Positions 54,120 to 62,940 of a stretch of DNA of 64,000 nucleotides are shown here, piece by piece. How positions within the stretch are numbered: position 1 is the stretch's first letter; each line of letters starts with the position of its first letter. Position numbers and translations under genes: made by a program. Under the pieces are notes generated by a model. That model made no database searches. It had not been told where the DNA came from and saw only the letters and a list, made by a program, of their open reading frames with translations. Source of the stretch: Lederbergia citri (GTDB lineage: Bacteria > Bacillota > Bacilli > Bacillales > Bacillaceae_C); NCBI RefSeq assembly GCF_018343625.1, contig NZ_JAGYPG010000002.1, positions 248,001 through 312,000 of the forward strand, written 5' to 3'.

Positions 54120-55243
54120 TGAATCATCGGTTTCTCCTTATATGGATAATTATTTTTACAACAATACTTGCTGGTTGCTGGGATCAGCGTTTATTAAAAG
54201 ATAACAGTTTAATATTAGCAATCGGTTATGACCAAATGGGTGGAAAAATAATGGCGACGATTGCACACCCCCTCGCTTCAGCAGGTGGACCCAATCAGAG
54301 CGCACCACCTAGAGAGACAGAGGTTTTATCTTCATCAGGTGACACGGCACGAGATGCTGAAGTTCATATGGAGCGTAAAGTTCCAGAGAAATTTGATATA
54401 TCCAAAGTGAAAGTACTCTTAATTGGAAAAGGGCTGGCTTCACGAGGCATCTTTCCTATTTTGGATTCGACATACCGAGATTTACGAGGGCCGTTAAATG
54501 CAAAGATTGCTATTACAAAGCAAAATGCCAATGACGCACTGTCTCTTAATGTACGTGAATCCATGACGATAAGTGATTATTACTCGGAATTACTCCATAC
54601 GTCTGAACAAGGAGGGATTACGAAGAATGAAAATGTACAGGCTATCTTTCCAATCATCTTATCGGAAGGCAAAGATTTTGTAGTTCCCTATTTGACAATA
54701 GTAAAAGAAGAAGAAAAAGCAAAAGTCATAGGATTAGCGATGTTCGATGATGATAAATTTTCTGGGACATTAGGCTTGAAGGAATCGAGCATGTTTCTCA
54801 TCCTATCAGAAAATAAAAAGAAAAACCTTCCATTGAACTTTAAAATCAGTAATTCAGAAAAAAGAGAGGATGATAATTTTGTTAGTATTCAAGTTTTAGG
54901 AATAAAAAGGAAAATTAAGATTAATACTCAAGACGGAAAGATTACAGCAAATGTAAAAGTAAAAGTAAAACTTGCTATAGAGGAATATTCAAAGGATCAT
55001 CTATTTGAGAAAAAGGAGATTGATGAACTTAACAAAAAAATCGGAAAGAGGTTGAACAAACTTGCAGATAGTACAATGAATAAAATGCAGAAAGCTAATT
55101 GTGATGCACTTGGGATTGGGCAAAGAGTAAAAGCACATCACCTTGAAACATGGAAAAGACTCGATTGGAAAAAAATCTACCCAGAACTCCCGGTAGAAGT
55201 CGATTTTGATTCTGAGATTATTCAGCATGGGATTATTAATTAG
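54119..55243 (+). CDS. Germination lipoprotein, Ger(x)C family
   Basis: 374 residues, ATG after CGGAGGG. The signal peptide ends in LAGCWDQR with lipobox Cys about residue 20; the C-W-D motif is a hallmark of the family. Three-domain body with the conserved segments ILAIGYDQ and KVPEKFDISKVKVLLIGKGLASRGI. Lgt (26174) is needed for its function in B. subtilis spores. Third gene of the receptor operon, followed by a strong terminator. Confidence 0.93.
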   Translation: MNHRFLLIWIIIFTTILAGCWDQRLLKDNSLILAIGYDQMGGKIMATIAHPLASAGGPNQSAPPRETEVLSSSGDTARDAEVHMERKVPEKFDISKVKVLLIGKGLASRGIFPILDSTYRDLRGPLNAKIAITKQNANDALSLNVRESMTISDYYSELLHTSEQGGITKNENVQAIFPIILSEGKDFVVPYLTIVKEEEKAKVIGLAMFDDDKFSGTLGLKESSMFLILSENKKKNLPLNFKISNSEKREDDNFVSIQVLGIKRKIKINTQDGKITANVKVKVKLAIEEYSKDHLFEKKEIDELNKKIGKRLNKLADSTMNKMQKANCDALGIGQRVKAHHLETWKRLDWKKIYPELPVEVDFDSEIIQHGIIN

Positions 55244-55264
55244 ACGATTATATTCTGTAAAAAT

Positions 55265-55315
55265 TCCTAATTTTGAAAAGGGCTATTATGTTTACCCTTT
55301 AAATTAGGATTTTTT
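55265..55315 (+). terminator. Terminator of germinant-receptor operon
   Basis: TCCTAATTT...AAGGG and CCCTT-AAATTAGGA form a stem of about 14 bp with an internal bulge, followed by T6. Confidence 0.88.
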
Positions 55316-55469
55316 ATTATTAAAAATCACTTTGTGTACCAAAGAAAACAGTGATTTATAAATATCACTAATGATTTTGAAACTGTCGGGAATAAAATTC
55401 GTGTCTATCTTCTAACTTTAGAGAAAAAGAATAAAATATAAAAACAGAAACAATAAGGAATGAATTATC

Positions 55470-57491
55470 ATGAAGAGATCATTAATTCCTGAGGATCTTT
55501 TTGAATTAAAAGTCGTTAGTGATCCGCAAATTTCTCCAGACGGGAAGAATATTGTCTATGTAGAAACAAGAATGGATCCGATAACCAATACATATAACAG
55601 CCGTATCTGGATCGTTTCCACCTCAGGAGAAAGAGAACCACGTCTTTTCACTTCTGGTCCCGGACTTGATTATGCCCCCCGTTGGTCGCCGGACGGTAAA
55701 TGGCTCGCTTTCGTATCCACACGGCGTCTACATCCTCAGCTTTGGGTCATGTCTAGTTCAGGTGGAGAGGCCGAGTTACTTACTCATATTCCATACGTTG
55801 GTGGTACTCCTGTTTGGTCGCCGGACAGTCAAACCATTGCATGTGTCATACATGTGGGTCCAAAAGGTCCAGAAGAGAATCCAAGTACGCCAAGACAACG
55901 TTTTTCAAAAAATGTGCTCGTTATTGATCGCCTTGAGTATAAATTGGATACAACTGGTTATTTGGTAGGGAAACACTGGCAACTATTTACTATCACTGTT
56001 GTGGGTCCGGACCGTGGTAATTCCCGACAACTCACGTTTGGCAATTATGATTATTCTTCTCCATCTTGGTCTCCTGATGGGCGATTCATAGCAATCGCCG
56101 GCAACAAGACACCAGAACGTTTGGACCTAGCTTTAATAAATGATATTTGGGTTTTATCTGCCGAAGGAGGAGAGCTACGAAAGCTAACTCGAAGTCAGGG
56201 GCCAGCCGATCATCCAGCATGGTCTCCAGACGGGCAAACGATTGCTTATGTTGGACATGATAGGTCAAATGGTGGTTATACGAACCCAGGCATTTGGATG
56301 GTACATGTAGCTGGTGGTGGACCTTGGGAATTTACTGCAGGATTCCCCTACCCTATTGGTGATAAATCAATTGGGGACATCCGTGGTCATAAGGAACCTA
56401 CGATTAGCTTAACATGGACTCCAGATGGCAACAGTATATATACATGCGTGAGTATAGAAGGAGCCGTTCATCTTTGGCGCTTTTCCTTAAAAGACAATCA
56501 GGCTATCCAATTGACCGATGGAAATTTAGTCATCTACAATGTTAACTTTACTCCTGACACTCTGCAGGTAGCAATGGCTATAACTACAACTACTCTTCCA
56601 AATGACATTTGGATTGCTGATATCTATAAGAAAAAGATTACCAACGAATATCGTCTCACAAGAGTGAACGAGGATTTTCTAAGTAATCTCGAGATTTCTG
56701 AGCCGATTCGTTTTACCTCGAGTTCAAAAAATGGTCCAGAGGTTGAAGGTTGGATTCTATATCCACCTCGTTGGGGCAATTCGAAAAATCAAATTCCAGC
56801 GATTCTAGAAATCCATGGTGGACCAATGGTCATGTATGGTTACGTTTTTTTCTTAGAGTTTCAGTTACTAGCTTCACACGGTTTTGCTGTAGTTTATACC
56901 AACCCACGCGGGAGCATGGGCTACGGTCAAGAGTTTGTCGCAGCCATCCGAGGAGATTGGGGAAATCTTGATTATACGGATTTGATGGCTGCAATGGACA
57001 ATGCTCTATCGATAGGAACACTTGACCCTAACCGTCTTGGTGTTGCAGGCGGAAGCTACGGTGGATATATGACAAACTGGATCGTTACTCAAACCCAACG
57101 TTTTAAAGCTGCTGTTTCCATGAGAGGCATCAGTAATCTGTATAGTTTCTTTGGCACGTCAGACGGCGGATTTTTACAGGCAGATAATTATGGTGGGCCG
57201 CCATGGGAGTTACCTGAAGAATATATGGAGCAATCGCCAATCAAATACGTCGCCAGTGTACGAACCCCGCTCTTGATCATTCATAGTACTCACGATTTTC
57301 GTGTTCCTATCGAACAGGGAGAGCAATTTTATACAGCCTTGAAGTTTCAGGGACGTAATGTGCGTATGCTCCGCTTTATTAACGATACTCATGAACTATC
57401 ACGTTCTGGAAACCCATGGCATCGGGTTTTTCGATTGGAACATATTATTAGCTGGTTTCAGAAACATCTTAAACCTTCCGGAAATAATTAA
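55470..57491 (+). CDS. S9 family prolyl-oligopeptidase-like peptidase
   Basis: 673 residues, ATG after AAGGAATG. The N-terminal ~400 residues are a beta-propeller with repeated PD40/WD motifs (PRWSPDGKWLAFVS; PVWSPDSQTIACV; SWSPDGRFIAIAG; AWSPDGQTIAYVG). The C-terminal alpha/beta hydrolase has the nucleophile in GGSYGGYMTNW, the Asp in HSTHDFRVP and the His in NDTHELSRSG. It resembles acylaminoacyl-peptidase/YuxL proteins and probably trims small peptides in the cytosol. No signal peptide. Confidence 0.9.
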   Translation: MKRSLIPEDLFELKVVSDPQISPDGKNIVYVETRMDPITNTYNSRIWIVSTSGEREPRLFTSGPGLDYAPRWSPDGKWLAFVSTRRLHPQLWVMSSSGGEAELLTHIPYVGGTPVWSPDSQTIACVIHVGPKGPEENPSTPRQRFSKNVLVIDRLEYKLDTTGYLVGKHWQLFTITVVGPDRGNSRQLTFGNYDYSSPSWSPDGRFIAIAGNKTPERLDLALINDIWVLSAEGGELRKLTRSQGPADHPAWSPDGQTIAYVGHDRSNGGYTNPGIWMVHVAGGGPWEFTAGFPYPIGDKSIGDIRGHKEPTISLTWTPDGNSIYTCVSIEGAVHLWRFSLKDNQAIQLTDGNLVIYNVNFTPDTLQVAMAITTTTLPNDIWIADIYKKKITNEYRLTRVNEDFLSNLEISEPIRFTSSSKNGPEVEGWILYPPRWGNSKNQIPAILEIHGGPMVMYGYVFFLEFQLLASHGFAVVYTNPRGSMGYGQEFVAAIRGDWGNLDYTDLMAAMDNALSIGTLDPNRLGVAGGSYGGYMTNWIVTQTQRFKAAVSMRGISNLYSFFGTSDGGFLQADNYGGPPWELPEEYMEQSPIKYVASVRTPLLIIHSTHDFRVPIEQGEQFYTALKFQGRNVRMLRFINDTHELSRSGNPWHRVFRLEHIISWFQKHLKPSGNN

Positions 57492-57535
57492 TAATAACGT
57501 CCGACACCTCGCTAATGTCTAACAATCATAGCCTA

Positions 57536-58045
57536 CTATATAGGCATAGTCATGTCTTGCATCACTTTATCTTGAAAATTTATAAAGCTATCCTTTCCGA
57601 ATACGCTATGAGCTTTTTTCTCTAATTCATTTATTATTCGGTCGTTCTCCATTAAAGTCTCTCTTATCCGTTGTATCAATTGAAGAGCGCTTGGTCCAGT
57701 AATACCATCGGCTATACGTTCTAGAAGAACTTTTGCATCAACGGAAAATTTGGGTACGAAACTAAGACACATGACAATATTGAGCTGAAGTGCTTTGCTA
57801 TATTCTTTTGTAAATGCACGGCGGACCCCTCCTCGAACACCTGCATAACCATATGAAATTTCAGATACCGCCCGATAAAAAAGAATCATTCCATCTGCAT
57901 GACTTGATTCCCTGTTTAACCGAAGTTCACTTACTAACGATGTTAAACGCTTCACTATTTGATGCCCATATTCCATTGTTTTCCACCAATCCAAGAAACG
58001 TTCCTGCTCCTCTGTACTTAATGTTAATGGCAGTGTATTTGGCAT
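57536..58045 (-). CDS. Uncharacterised helical protein, paralogue 1
   Basis: 169 residues from the ATG at 58045, after AAAAGGGGGAG; the longer frame adds 32 residues overlapping the upstream gene. All-helical appearance with no membrane segment. The centre (FYRAVSEISYGYAGVRGGVRRAF) aligns with YHASVADVGYGFDSVQGTINRI of the neighbour at 58062-58562, and both continue with a charged segment, then a Leu-rich helix, so the two look like distant paralogues. Function not recognised. Confidence 0.7.
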   Translation of the reverse strand: MPNTLPLTLSTEEQERFLDWWKTMEYGHQIVKRLTSLVSELRLNRESSHADGMILFYRAVSEISYGYAGVRGGVRRAFTKEYSKALQLNIVMCLSFVPKFSVDAKVLLERIADGITGPSALQLIQRIRETLMENDRIINELEKKAHSVFGKDSFINFQDKVMQDMTMPI

Positions 58046-58061
58046 TTTTCTCCCCCTTTTA

Positions 58062-58562
58062 TTACAGCCGTGGAATTGCTTGTATATTCTCGATTCGCAT
58101 ACGAATGATGTCCCATTCAGGTCCGAGTAAGGCCTGACCAAGACTTATCGCTTCATTGATTCTTTCTTCCATTTGATGATTTAAATAACGGCTTTGCTCT
58201 ACAAGAGGATAAACATCAGGACTTGCATTTTTTACAGCCAGTTCAAAATTAGGACTTAATTGTTGTGCACTAATTCCCAATGTATCAAGTTCGAACACAA
58301 GCAGCTCTTTTACTAATGAAATGGATTCACCTTGACGGATCCGATTTATCGTTCCTTGGACCGAATCGAATCCATAACCAACATCTGCTACGGATGCATG
58401 GTACGGATTAAGTCCGGGTGCAGCACGCATAGATGGGATAGTTCGAAAACCCGTTGTAATAGAGCAAGCTACTTCTTTGGCAGCCATCCCTTTTTCTAAT
58501 GCAGCATAGATGGCATCAAGATAAGCAGTTTGATGCTCGTAGTTCACTCTAGAATAGTTCAT
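58062..58562 (-). CDS. Uncharacterised helical protein, paralogue 2
   Basis: 166 residues, first gene of the pair. It begins MNYSRVNYEHQTAYLDAIY and contains KEVACSITTGFRTIPSMRAAPGLNPYHASVADVGYGF, a Y-G-F/Y-x2-V-x-G motif shared with paralogue 1. It is helical and soluble, with one Cys. The ATG follows GGGGGCG. The two genes are 16 bases apart and form one operon, convergent with the S9 peptidase. No known domain recognised. Confidence 0.7.
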   Translation of the reverse strand: MNYSRVNYEHQTAYLDAIYAALEKGMAAKEVACSITTGFRTIPSMRAAPGLNPYHASVADVGYGFDSVQGTINRIRQGESISLVKELLVFELDTLGISAQQLSPNFELAVKNASPDVYPLVEQSRYLNHQMEERINEAISLGQALLGPEWDIIRMRIENIQAIPRL

Positions 58563-58824
58563 TTAATCGCCCCCTAAACATATTTGAACAAAGCATGGGT
58601 AAGTATCACTGCTTCTTATAATATATATAAGTTAACACCACAAAGTGACCTTACCCACCAATTTATTTCTATGCCTTCCTGCGAAAGATTTTCGAGCTAA
58701 ATAATCAGCACAATAATCGGATAAGGTTTTTCCTAGCATAGTCAATATCTTATAGAACTAATTCAAAAATTATTTAAAAAAGTTGTCCTTATAATTTCTA
58801 CAATTGAAAGGAGTGTAATGTTAG

Positions 58825-60255
58825 TTGATAAAAGTAAAGGTTAGTTTACGTCCCCTTGTAACTAAGATAAATTTACCAACTGTTTTGAAAACAACTATAC
58901 TTCCGGGTGATTCTATTGAAAGATTATTTATTGCAACCCAGGTAGGCGAGATCTTTTACACAGGAAACGGGGCTATAAGGACTTTTTTAGATATTCGCTC
59001 GCGGATTATAAAACTAGGTACTTCTGAACCAGGTGTTTCTGGTCGTGGATATGACGAACGAGGATTGGTAGGACTGGCGTTTCATCCAGAATTTTATTAT
59101 AACGGTCTGTTTTATCTTCATTATTCAGTAGCTGGAACACAAGGTCCAGGTGCTCTTTCTGAACATTTTAAGCCTAACCCGTGTGATCCCAGAACTTTAA
59201 ACCTAAGGTGGATTAATAGAGAAACTCAATATGATCATATTGATACCGTTGAAGAATGGATTTTACAACGAAAAAGTCAACCTCAAAAAAGACGGACATT
59301 ACTTAATTTAAGAAGACCATTTTTTAATCATAATGGAGTCAATAGCTTAAACTTCTCACCTGAAACCGGAAAGCTTGTTTTAACAACCGGAGATGGTGGA
59401 GCAGGCTATGATCCATTTAATCTAAGCCAGGACGATATGGAAATCGCCGGAAAAATAATTGAAATTGATGTAAGCAAGAATACATTTATTTATAATCCAC
59501 CTGCAGTTACACGTTTTAATGAACTTCCCGTACCTATTCAGGAAACGCTCACTGTCATTGCCAAAGGGGTTCGCAATATACCAGGCATTTCATTTCAAAA
59601 ACTTTACAATCAGTATATCAAATATGTTGGAAATGTCGGACAGGATTTGGTAGAGTCGATTTTTTCATTCGTTCATTATAAACCAATACCGGTTACTCAG
59701 CTTATTCAAGCTTCTTCAAGAAACACCGAACCTGACCAAGAAGGTTTTATTAATTTGGGCTGGCGAGGGTGGGAAGGTGCTATTCCTACTTCGTTTAAAA
59801 GGGGTTGCTCTGCAAATCCGACTGTAGAGGAGAAAACAATTGCTTATTACGATGAAGCAATAAAAACTTCAGTGAGACGTCTTCAGCCTTTAACTAGTTA
59901 TTTTCACAAAGACCCTCGCCCAGATAAGTTTGGAGGAACTGCACTTACAGGAGTGCAAGCCTATATGGGAACTGGAATCCCAGATTTAACGGGAAGCGTT
60001 GTATTCACCGATATTGCCAGGGATAAAGAATCTCAACAGCCGGTTAGAGGAGTTTTAGCTTATACGAGGGTAAGGGCAGATTGTAAACTAAATGATTTCA
60101 GTGTTATTGAAACCGATTATAATTTTGGGTCCGGGTCAGCTTATTATGTGAATTTGGGAACGAATATGGAGCAAACAAAACTATACTTAGGGGCTTATGG
60201 CTCTATGAATGTGACTGATTTTAACCGAGGTACTGTATTTGAAGTTATTTCATAA
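58825..60255 (+). CDS. Sugar-dehydrogenase-like beta-propeller protein (PQQ-sGDH/Hhip family)
   Basis: 476 residues from a TTG preceded in frame by a stop codon; AAAGGAGTG lies 12 bases upstream. The glucose/sorbosone-dehydrogenase propeller is recognised by RLFIATQVGEIF, RGLVGLAFHPEFYYNGLFYLHYS, FNHNGVNSLNFSPETGKLVLTTGDGG and MEIAGKIIEIDV. The N of FNHNG replaces the catalytic-His area only partly, since His is kept. No signal peptide is seen, although relatives are usually exported, so it may be cytosolic or spore-associated. Whether it binds PQQ is unknown. Confidence 0.8.
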   Translation: MIKVKVSLRPLVTKINLPTVLKTTILPGDSIERLFIATQVGEIFYTGNGAIRTFLDIRSRIIKLGTSEPGVSGRGYDERGLVGLAFHPEFYYNGLFYLHYSVAGTQGPGALSEHFKPNPCDPRTLNLRWINRETQYDHIDTVEEWILQRKSQPQKRRTLLNLRRPFFNHNGVNSLNFSPETGKLVLTTGDGGAGYDPFNLSQDDMEIAGKIIEIDVSKNTFIYNPPAVTRFNELPVPIQETLTVIAKGVRNIPGISFQKLYNQYIKYVGNVGQDLVESIFSFVHYKPIPVTQLIQASSRNTEPDQEGFINLGWRGWEGAIPTSFKRGCSANPTVEEKTIAYYDEAIKTSVRRLQPLTSYFHKDPRPDKFGGTALTGVQAYMGTGIPDLTGSVVFTDIARDKESQQPVRGVLAYTRVRADCKLNDFSVIETDYNFGSGSAYYVNLGTNMEQTKLYLGAYGSMNVTDFNRGTVFEVIS

Positions 60256-60421
60256 TTCGTATCTTTGTTTCGTTCTCCCTTTTTTAGCATCAAACATCTA
60301 AAATAATTAAATCCTTAATATCCAAGATAATACCTCTTGATTCTTTTGAATTTCCTCACAGACATAAATATGGTGATGAGACTAGTTCTTGTGATTAAAT
60401 TAATTAGTATAAGTGTTTCGG

Positions 60422-60640
60422 CTAAGGATAAATGTCCATCCTTTCACTAAATATTTTACTGGTTCCACAACTCATTCCCTTATCACCAATCACTTCAATT
60501 TTAGGTATATTTCCAGTGAATAGTTTGGCCCTTATTATCTTTAACTTTTCTTGTTCTTTCAATCCTTGCGAATCATTTGAAACACATCCTTGGAGGAAGA
60601 GGGAAGAACCTAACATTCCTACAATTATCCATTTCCACAT
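60422..60640 (-). CDS. Small predicted lipoprotein
   Basis: 72 residues. The N-terminus (KWIIVGMLGSSLFLQGCVSND) is a lipoprotein signal peptide with lipobox LQGC and Cys19. The mature part is short, charged and contains one more Cys (MSCGTSKIF). The ATG follows AAGGGGGGAC. It ends near a promoterless gap after the dehydrogenase-like gene. No family recognised. Confidence 0.65.
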   Translation of the reverse strand: MWKWIIVGMLGSSLFLQGCVSNDSQGLKEQEKLKIIRAKLFTGNIPKIEVIGDKGMSCGTSKIFSERMDIYP

Positions 60641-60708
60641 ATGGACGTCCCCCCTTGAAGTCTGTTTCTCCCTTTCTCTTTTTAAAAAATGATTTCTATA
60701 TACACTGG

Positions 60709-61593
60709 TTAATCTTCTTTTTTAATATTTATTTGGCGTTCATTCTCAGGCTCAGTATGAATTAATACTTGTGCATCGGGAAATTTGCGAATGATATCTT
60801 GTTCAATTTTATCACATAACTCATGAGCTCTTTCAATGCTATAGGATGATGGGACTACAAGATGAAAATCAATCCACTCACTGGGACCAGAACGCCTTGT
60901 TCGAAAATCATGGAATTCAATAAACTCTTTTTTATAGGAACGAATTATATTTACTATTACTTCCTCTTCTTCTCGCGATAGACTTGCATCTAATAATGGC
61001 GGAAAAGATTCCCTCAATAATTTATTAGCCTCAAAAATGATATAAATAGCCAAGGCAATTCCAATAATAGGATCTAAAAAATGCCAACCGGTGATACTTA
61101 CAAGTAATAAACTGACTGCTACGCCGAGTGAAGTGTATACATCTGTCAGTAAATGTAGAGCATTAGATTTCATCGCCATTGATTTTGTTTCTTCAGCAGT
61201 CTTATTAATAATTTTAGACACGATGAAATTTACTATTGCACCAAATAGCATTACAAGTATCCCTAAGAAAGGTAATTTTATTGGTACAGGGTTGATGAGT
61301 TTATGGACACATTCATAGATGATCCAAATCCCTGCTATAAAAATTAACAGTGTTTCGATTGTTCCAGAAAGATTCTCTATTTTTCCATGCCCATATCGGT
61401 GACTTTTGTCAGCAGGTTTGTTTGAAATTCGAACAGAGAAAAAAGCGATCAGTGAAGCTACTAAATCTAAAGACGAATGAATTGCTTCTGATAAAACTGC
61501 TACTGATCCCGTAAATATTCCTACAATTACTTTTAAAATCACAATAACAGAATTGCTAATGACTGAAAGAAATGCTACTTTTGCGGAATTCAT
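60709..61593 (-). CDS. Cation diffusion facilitator family transporter
   Basis: 294 residues with six membrane helices. The metal sites are visible: SEAIHSSLDLVASL (H-x3-D in helix 2), the family loop KSHRYGHGKIENLSG, and LTDVYTSLGVAVSL (D in helix 5). The C-terminal cytosolic domain (IRSYKKEFIEFHDFRTRRSGPSEWIDFHLVVP) carries His residues typical of zinc/iron-sensing CDF domains. It should export Zn2+, Fe2+ or Mn2+ using the proton gradient. No riboswitch upstream was recognised. Confidence 0.92.
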   Translation of the reverse strand: MNSAKVAFLSVISNSVIVILKVIVGIFTGSVAVLSEAIHSSLDLVASLIAFFSVRISNKPADKSHRYGHGKIENLSGTIETLLIFIAGIWIIYECVHKLINPVPIKLPFLGILVMLFGAIVNFIVSKIINKTAEETKSMAMKSNALHLLTDVYTSLGVAVSLLLVSITGWHFLDPIIGIALAIYIIFEANKLLRESFPPLLDASLSREEEEVIVNIIRSYKKEFIEFHDFRTRRSGPSEWIDFHLVVPSSYSIERAHELCDKIEQDIIRKFPDAQVLIHTEPENERQINIKKED

Positions 61594-62167
61594 TGTAATT
61601 ACCTCGATGTTTTGTATTTATTACCATGCTAACAAATACAAGTTGTGTGGGTCTACGGCAACCTTTTTAGTAGGCTCTATAAAAATGTACCATTGTAAAT
61701 ATTGTTTCATAATGCCAACTTAGGTTGATATTCATACTAATTTACAACAAAAAATATTTTCATTATCTTTAAAACCTTTATGGTCTCCAATAACATCTCC
61801 TTGCTTATGTTTCCCCACTTTTCCACTATCAAATAAACACATTTATTGTATGCCTATACCCGTTTTAAGTAGTAAACCTTTTTAGGACTTGACTAAATAT
61901 ATCCATGTCTTTGCAGCTACTGAATCGCAAATCGAAACATCGTTAGTGGCAGCATCAAAATGACAATACGGAAATAATGAAAACACCATGTATACTAATG
62001 ACTCTTTTATTCCGCTTTTCAATTAATTAGTTAAAAATCTATTAGACAAGTGATGATTTTCCTCTCATTTTGTACGTTTGTCCAAGCACTTATTTATATC
62101 TACATATTGTATATTAAGGGATTCTCTTTATAGTATCCCTTACTCTTTCATTGGAGGTGTTTGAATA
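61594..62167. other. Gene-free interval before YjcZ genes
   Basis: 574 bases of AT-rich DNA with no convincing frame. A short plus-strand hairpin candidate (TGGGTCTAC / GTAGGCTCTA, several G-U pairs, near 61648-61682) is visible. A sporulation promoter for the first YjcZ gene is expected near 62100-62140 but I cannot define one. Confidence 0.4.
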
Positions 62168-62251
62168 ATGGGAACTTCATTTGCTTTAATCGTTGTTTTG
62201 TTTATTTTGCTTATTATTGTAGGAACTGCATTCGTAGGAAACGCTTACTAA
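62168..62251 (+). CDS. YjcZ-family small sporulation membrane peptide
   Basis: 27 residues (MGTSFALIVVLFILLIIVG, then TAFVGNAY), ATG nine bases after TTGGAGGTG. It is essentially one membrane helix. The family (YjcZ/YhfZ-like) is found only in spore formers and is made during sporulation. Its hydrophobic core is nearly identical to that of the next gene, pointing to tandem duplication. Exact role unknown. Confidence 0.88.
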   Translation: MGTSFALIVVLFILLIIVGTAFVGNAY

Positions 62252-62346
62252 TTCCTTTGGTGCTTCGACCCTATAGTGTTTGGATGAAACTCTGAATGAT
62301 TATTTTAAGAATGAAACTCTTAAAGAATAAAGGAGGTGTATTTCAT

Positions 62347-62484
62347 ATGTCATGGGGATGTAATAGGTATGGTGGCTATGGCGGTTATGGTTCCGGGTAC
62401 TCAGGTGGAGGCATGTCTTTTGTATTAATCGTTGTACTGTTCATTTTATTGATTATCGTAGGAACTTCTTTCGTGAGATACTAA
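62347..62484 (+). CDS. YjcZ-family sporulation protein with Gly/Tyr-rich N-terminus
   Basis: 45 residues from the ATG at 62347 after AAAGGAGGTG; the longer frame adds 17 residues ahead of this site. The N-terminus is Gly/Tyr-rich (WGCNRYGGYGGYGSGYSGGG) with one Cys, followed by the helix SFVLIVVLFILLIIVGTSFV. Compared with the 27-residue gene just upstream, only the extracellular or spore-facing Gly/Tyr part is added. Likely a spore coat or cortex-membrane peptide. Confidence 0.9.
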   Translation: MSWGCNRYGGYGGYGSGYSGGGMSFVLIVVLFILLIIVGTSFVRY

Positions 62485-62552
62485 TGTGCGCCACAAGGGG
62501 GCAGATAATATTCTGCCCTTCCATTTACTCCGGATTGGAAGGGAGCGATAAT

Positions 62553-62747
62553 ATGCATCCATTAATGAGATATCGAGGCGAGCACGTTGAAGTTAGGGAT
62601 CATCAAGGTAGAGTTTATAGAGGCGTGATAGACGGAGACCCACCACCTGGCGGAATTTTTATAGTATCTCCATTTAACAGAGTATTCGTCCCTTTTTTTG
62701 CAATCGCCTTCGTCTTTTCATTCCGACTAAGAAGACGTATATTTTAA
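62553..62747 (+). CDS. Small basic hypothetical protein
   Basis: 64 residues from the ATG at 62553, after GGAAGGGAG. MHPLMRYRGEHVEVRDHQGRVYRGVIDGDPPPGGIFIVSP looks like a small beta barrel (SH3/Sm-like), and the C-terminus (FVPFFAIAFVFSFRLRRRIF) is a short hydrophobic helix with an Arg cluster. Its place after two YjcZ genes suggests expression in sporulation, but this is inferred only. Confidence 0.75.
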   Translation: MHPLMRYRGEHVEVRDHQGRVYRGVIDGDPPPGGIFIVSPFNRVFVPFFAIAFVFSFRLRRRIF

Positions 62748-62797
62748 CAAATAATAAATGCTAATATAAGTGATATCCCACACGATATAAATAACAG

Positions 62798-62840
62798 TCC
62801 TTGTGGTTTAGTACCTTTAATTCTGTCTAGACCACAAGGA
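62798..62840. terminator. Stem-loop between convergent genes
   Basis: TCCTTGTGGT (62798-62807) and ACCACAAGGA (62831-62840) form a perfect 10-bp stem, extended by TAG/CTA, around an 18-base loop. The flanking bases lack a strong U-run, so it may be a weak bidirectional terminator for the basic protein gene and the minJ-like gene. Confidence 0.5.
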
Positions 62841-62940
62841 ACCAAGCCTATTTTAAGGAAGTCGAAATCCCGCTACTTTCCCCTTCAAAAAAATATAAGT
62901 GGATTTGCAAATGGAAATAACATGTAATGGAAAAATCACA

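Noticed and set aside
61640..61690. Riboswitch upstream of the CDF transporter
   Set aside because: The GTCTAC-GGCAACC text recalls riboswitch loops, but no known aptamer core could be matched on either strand, and the best pairing is on the strand opposite to the transporter.
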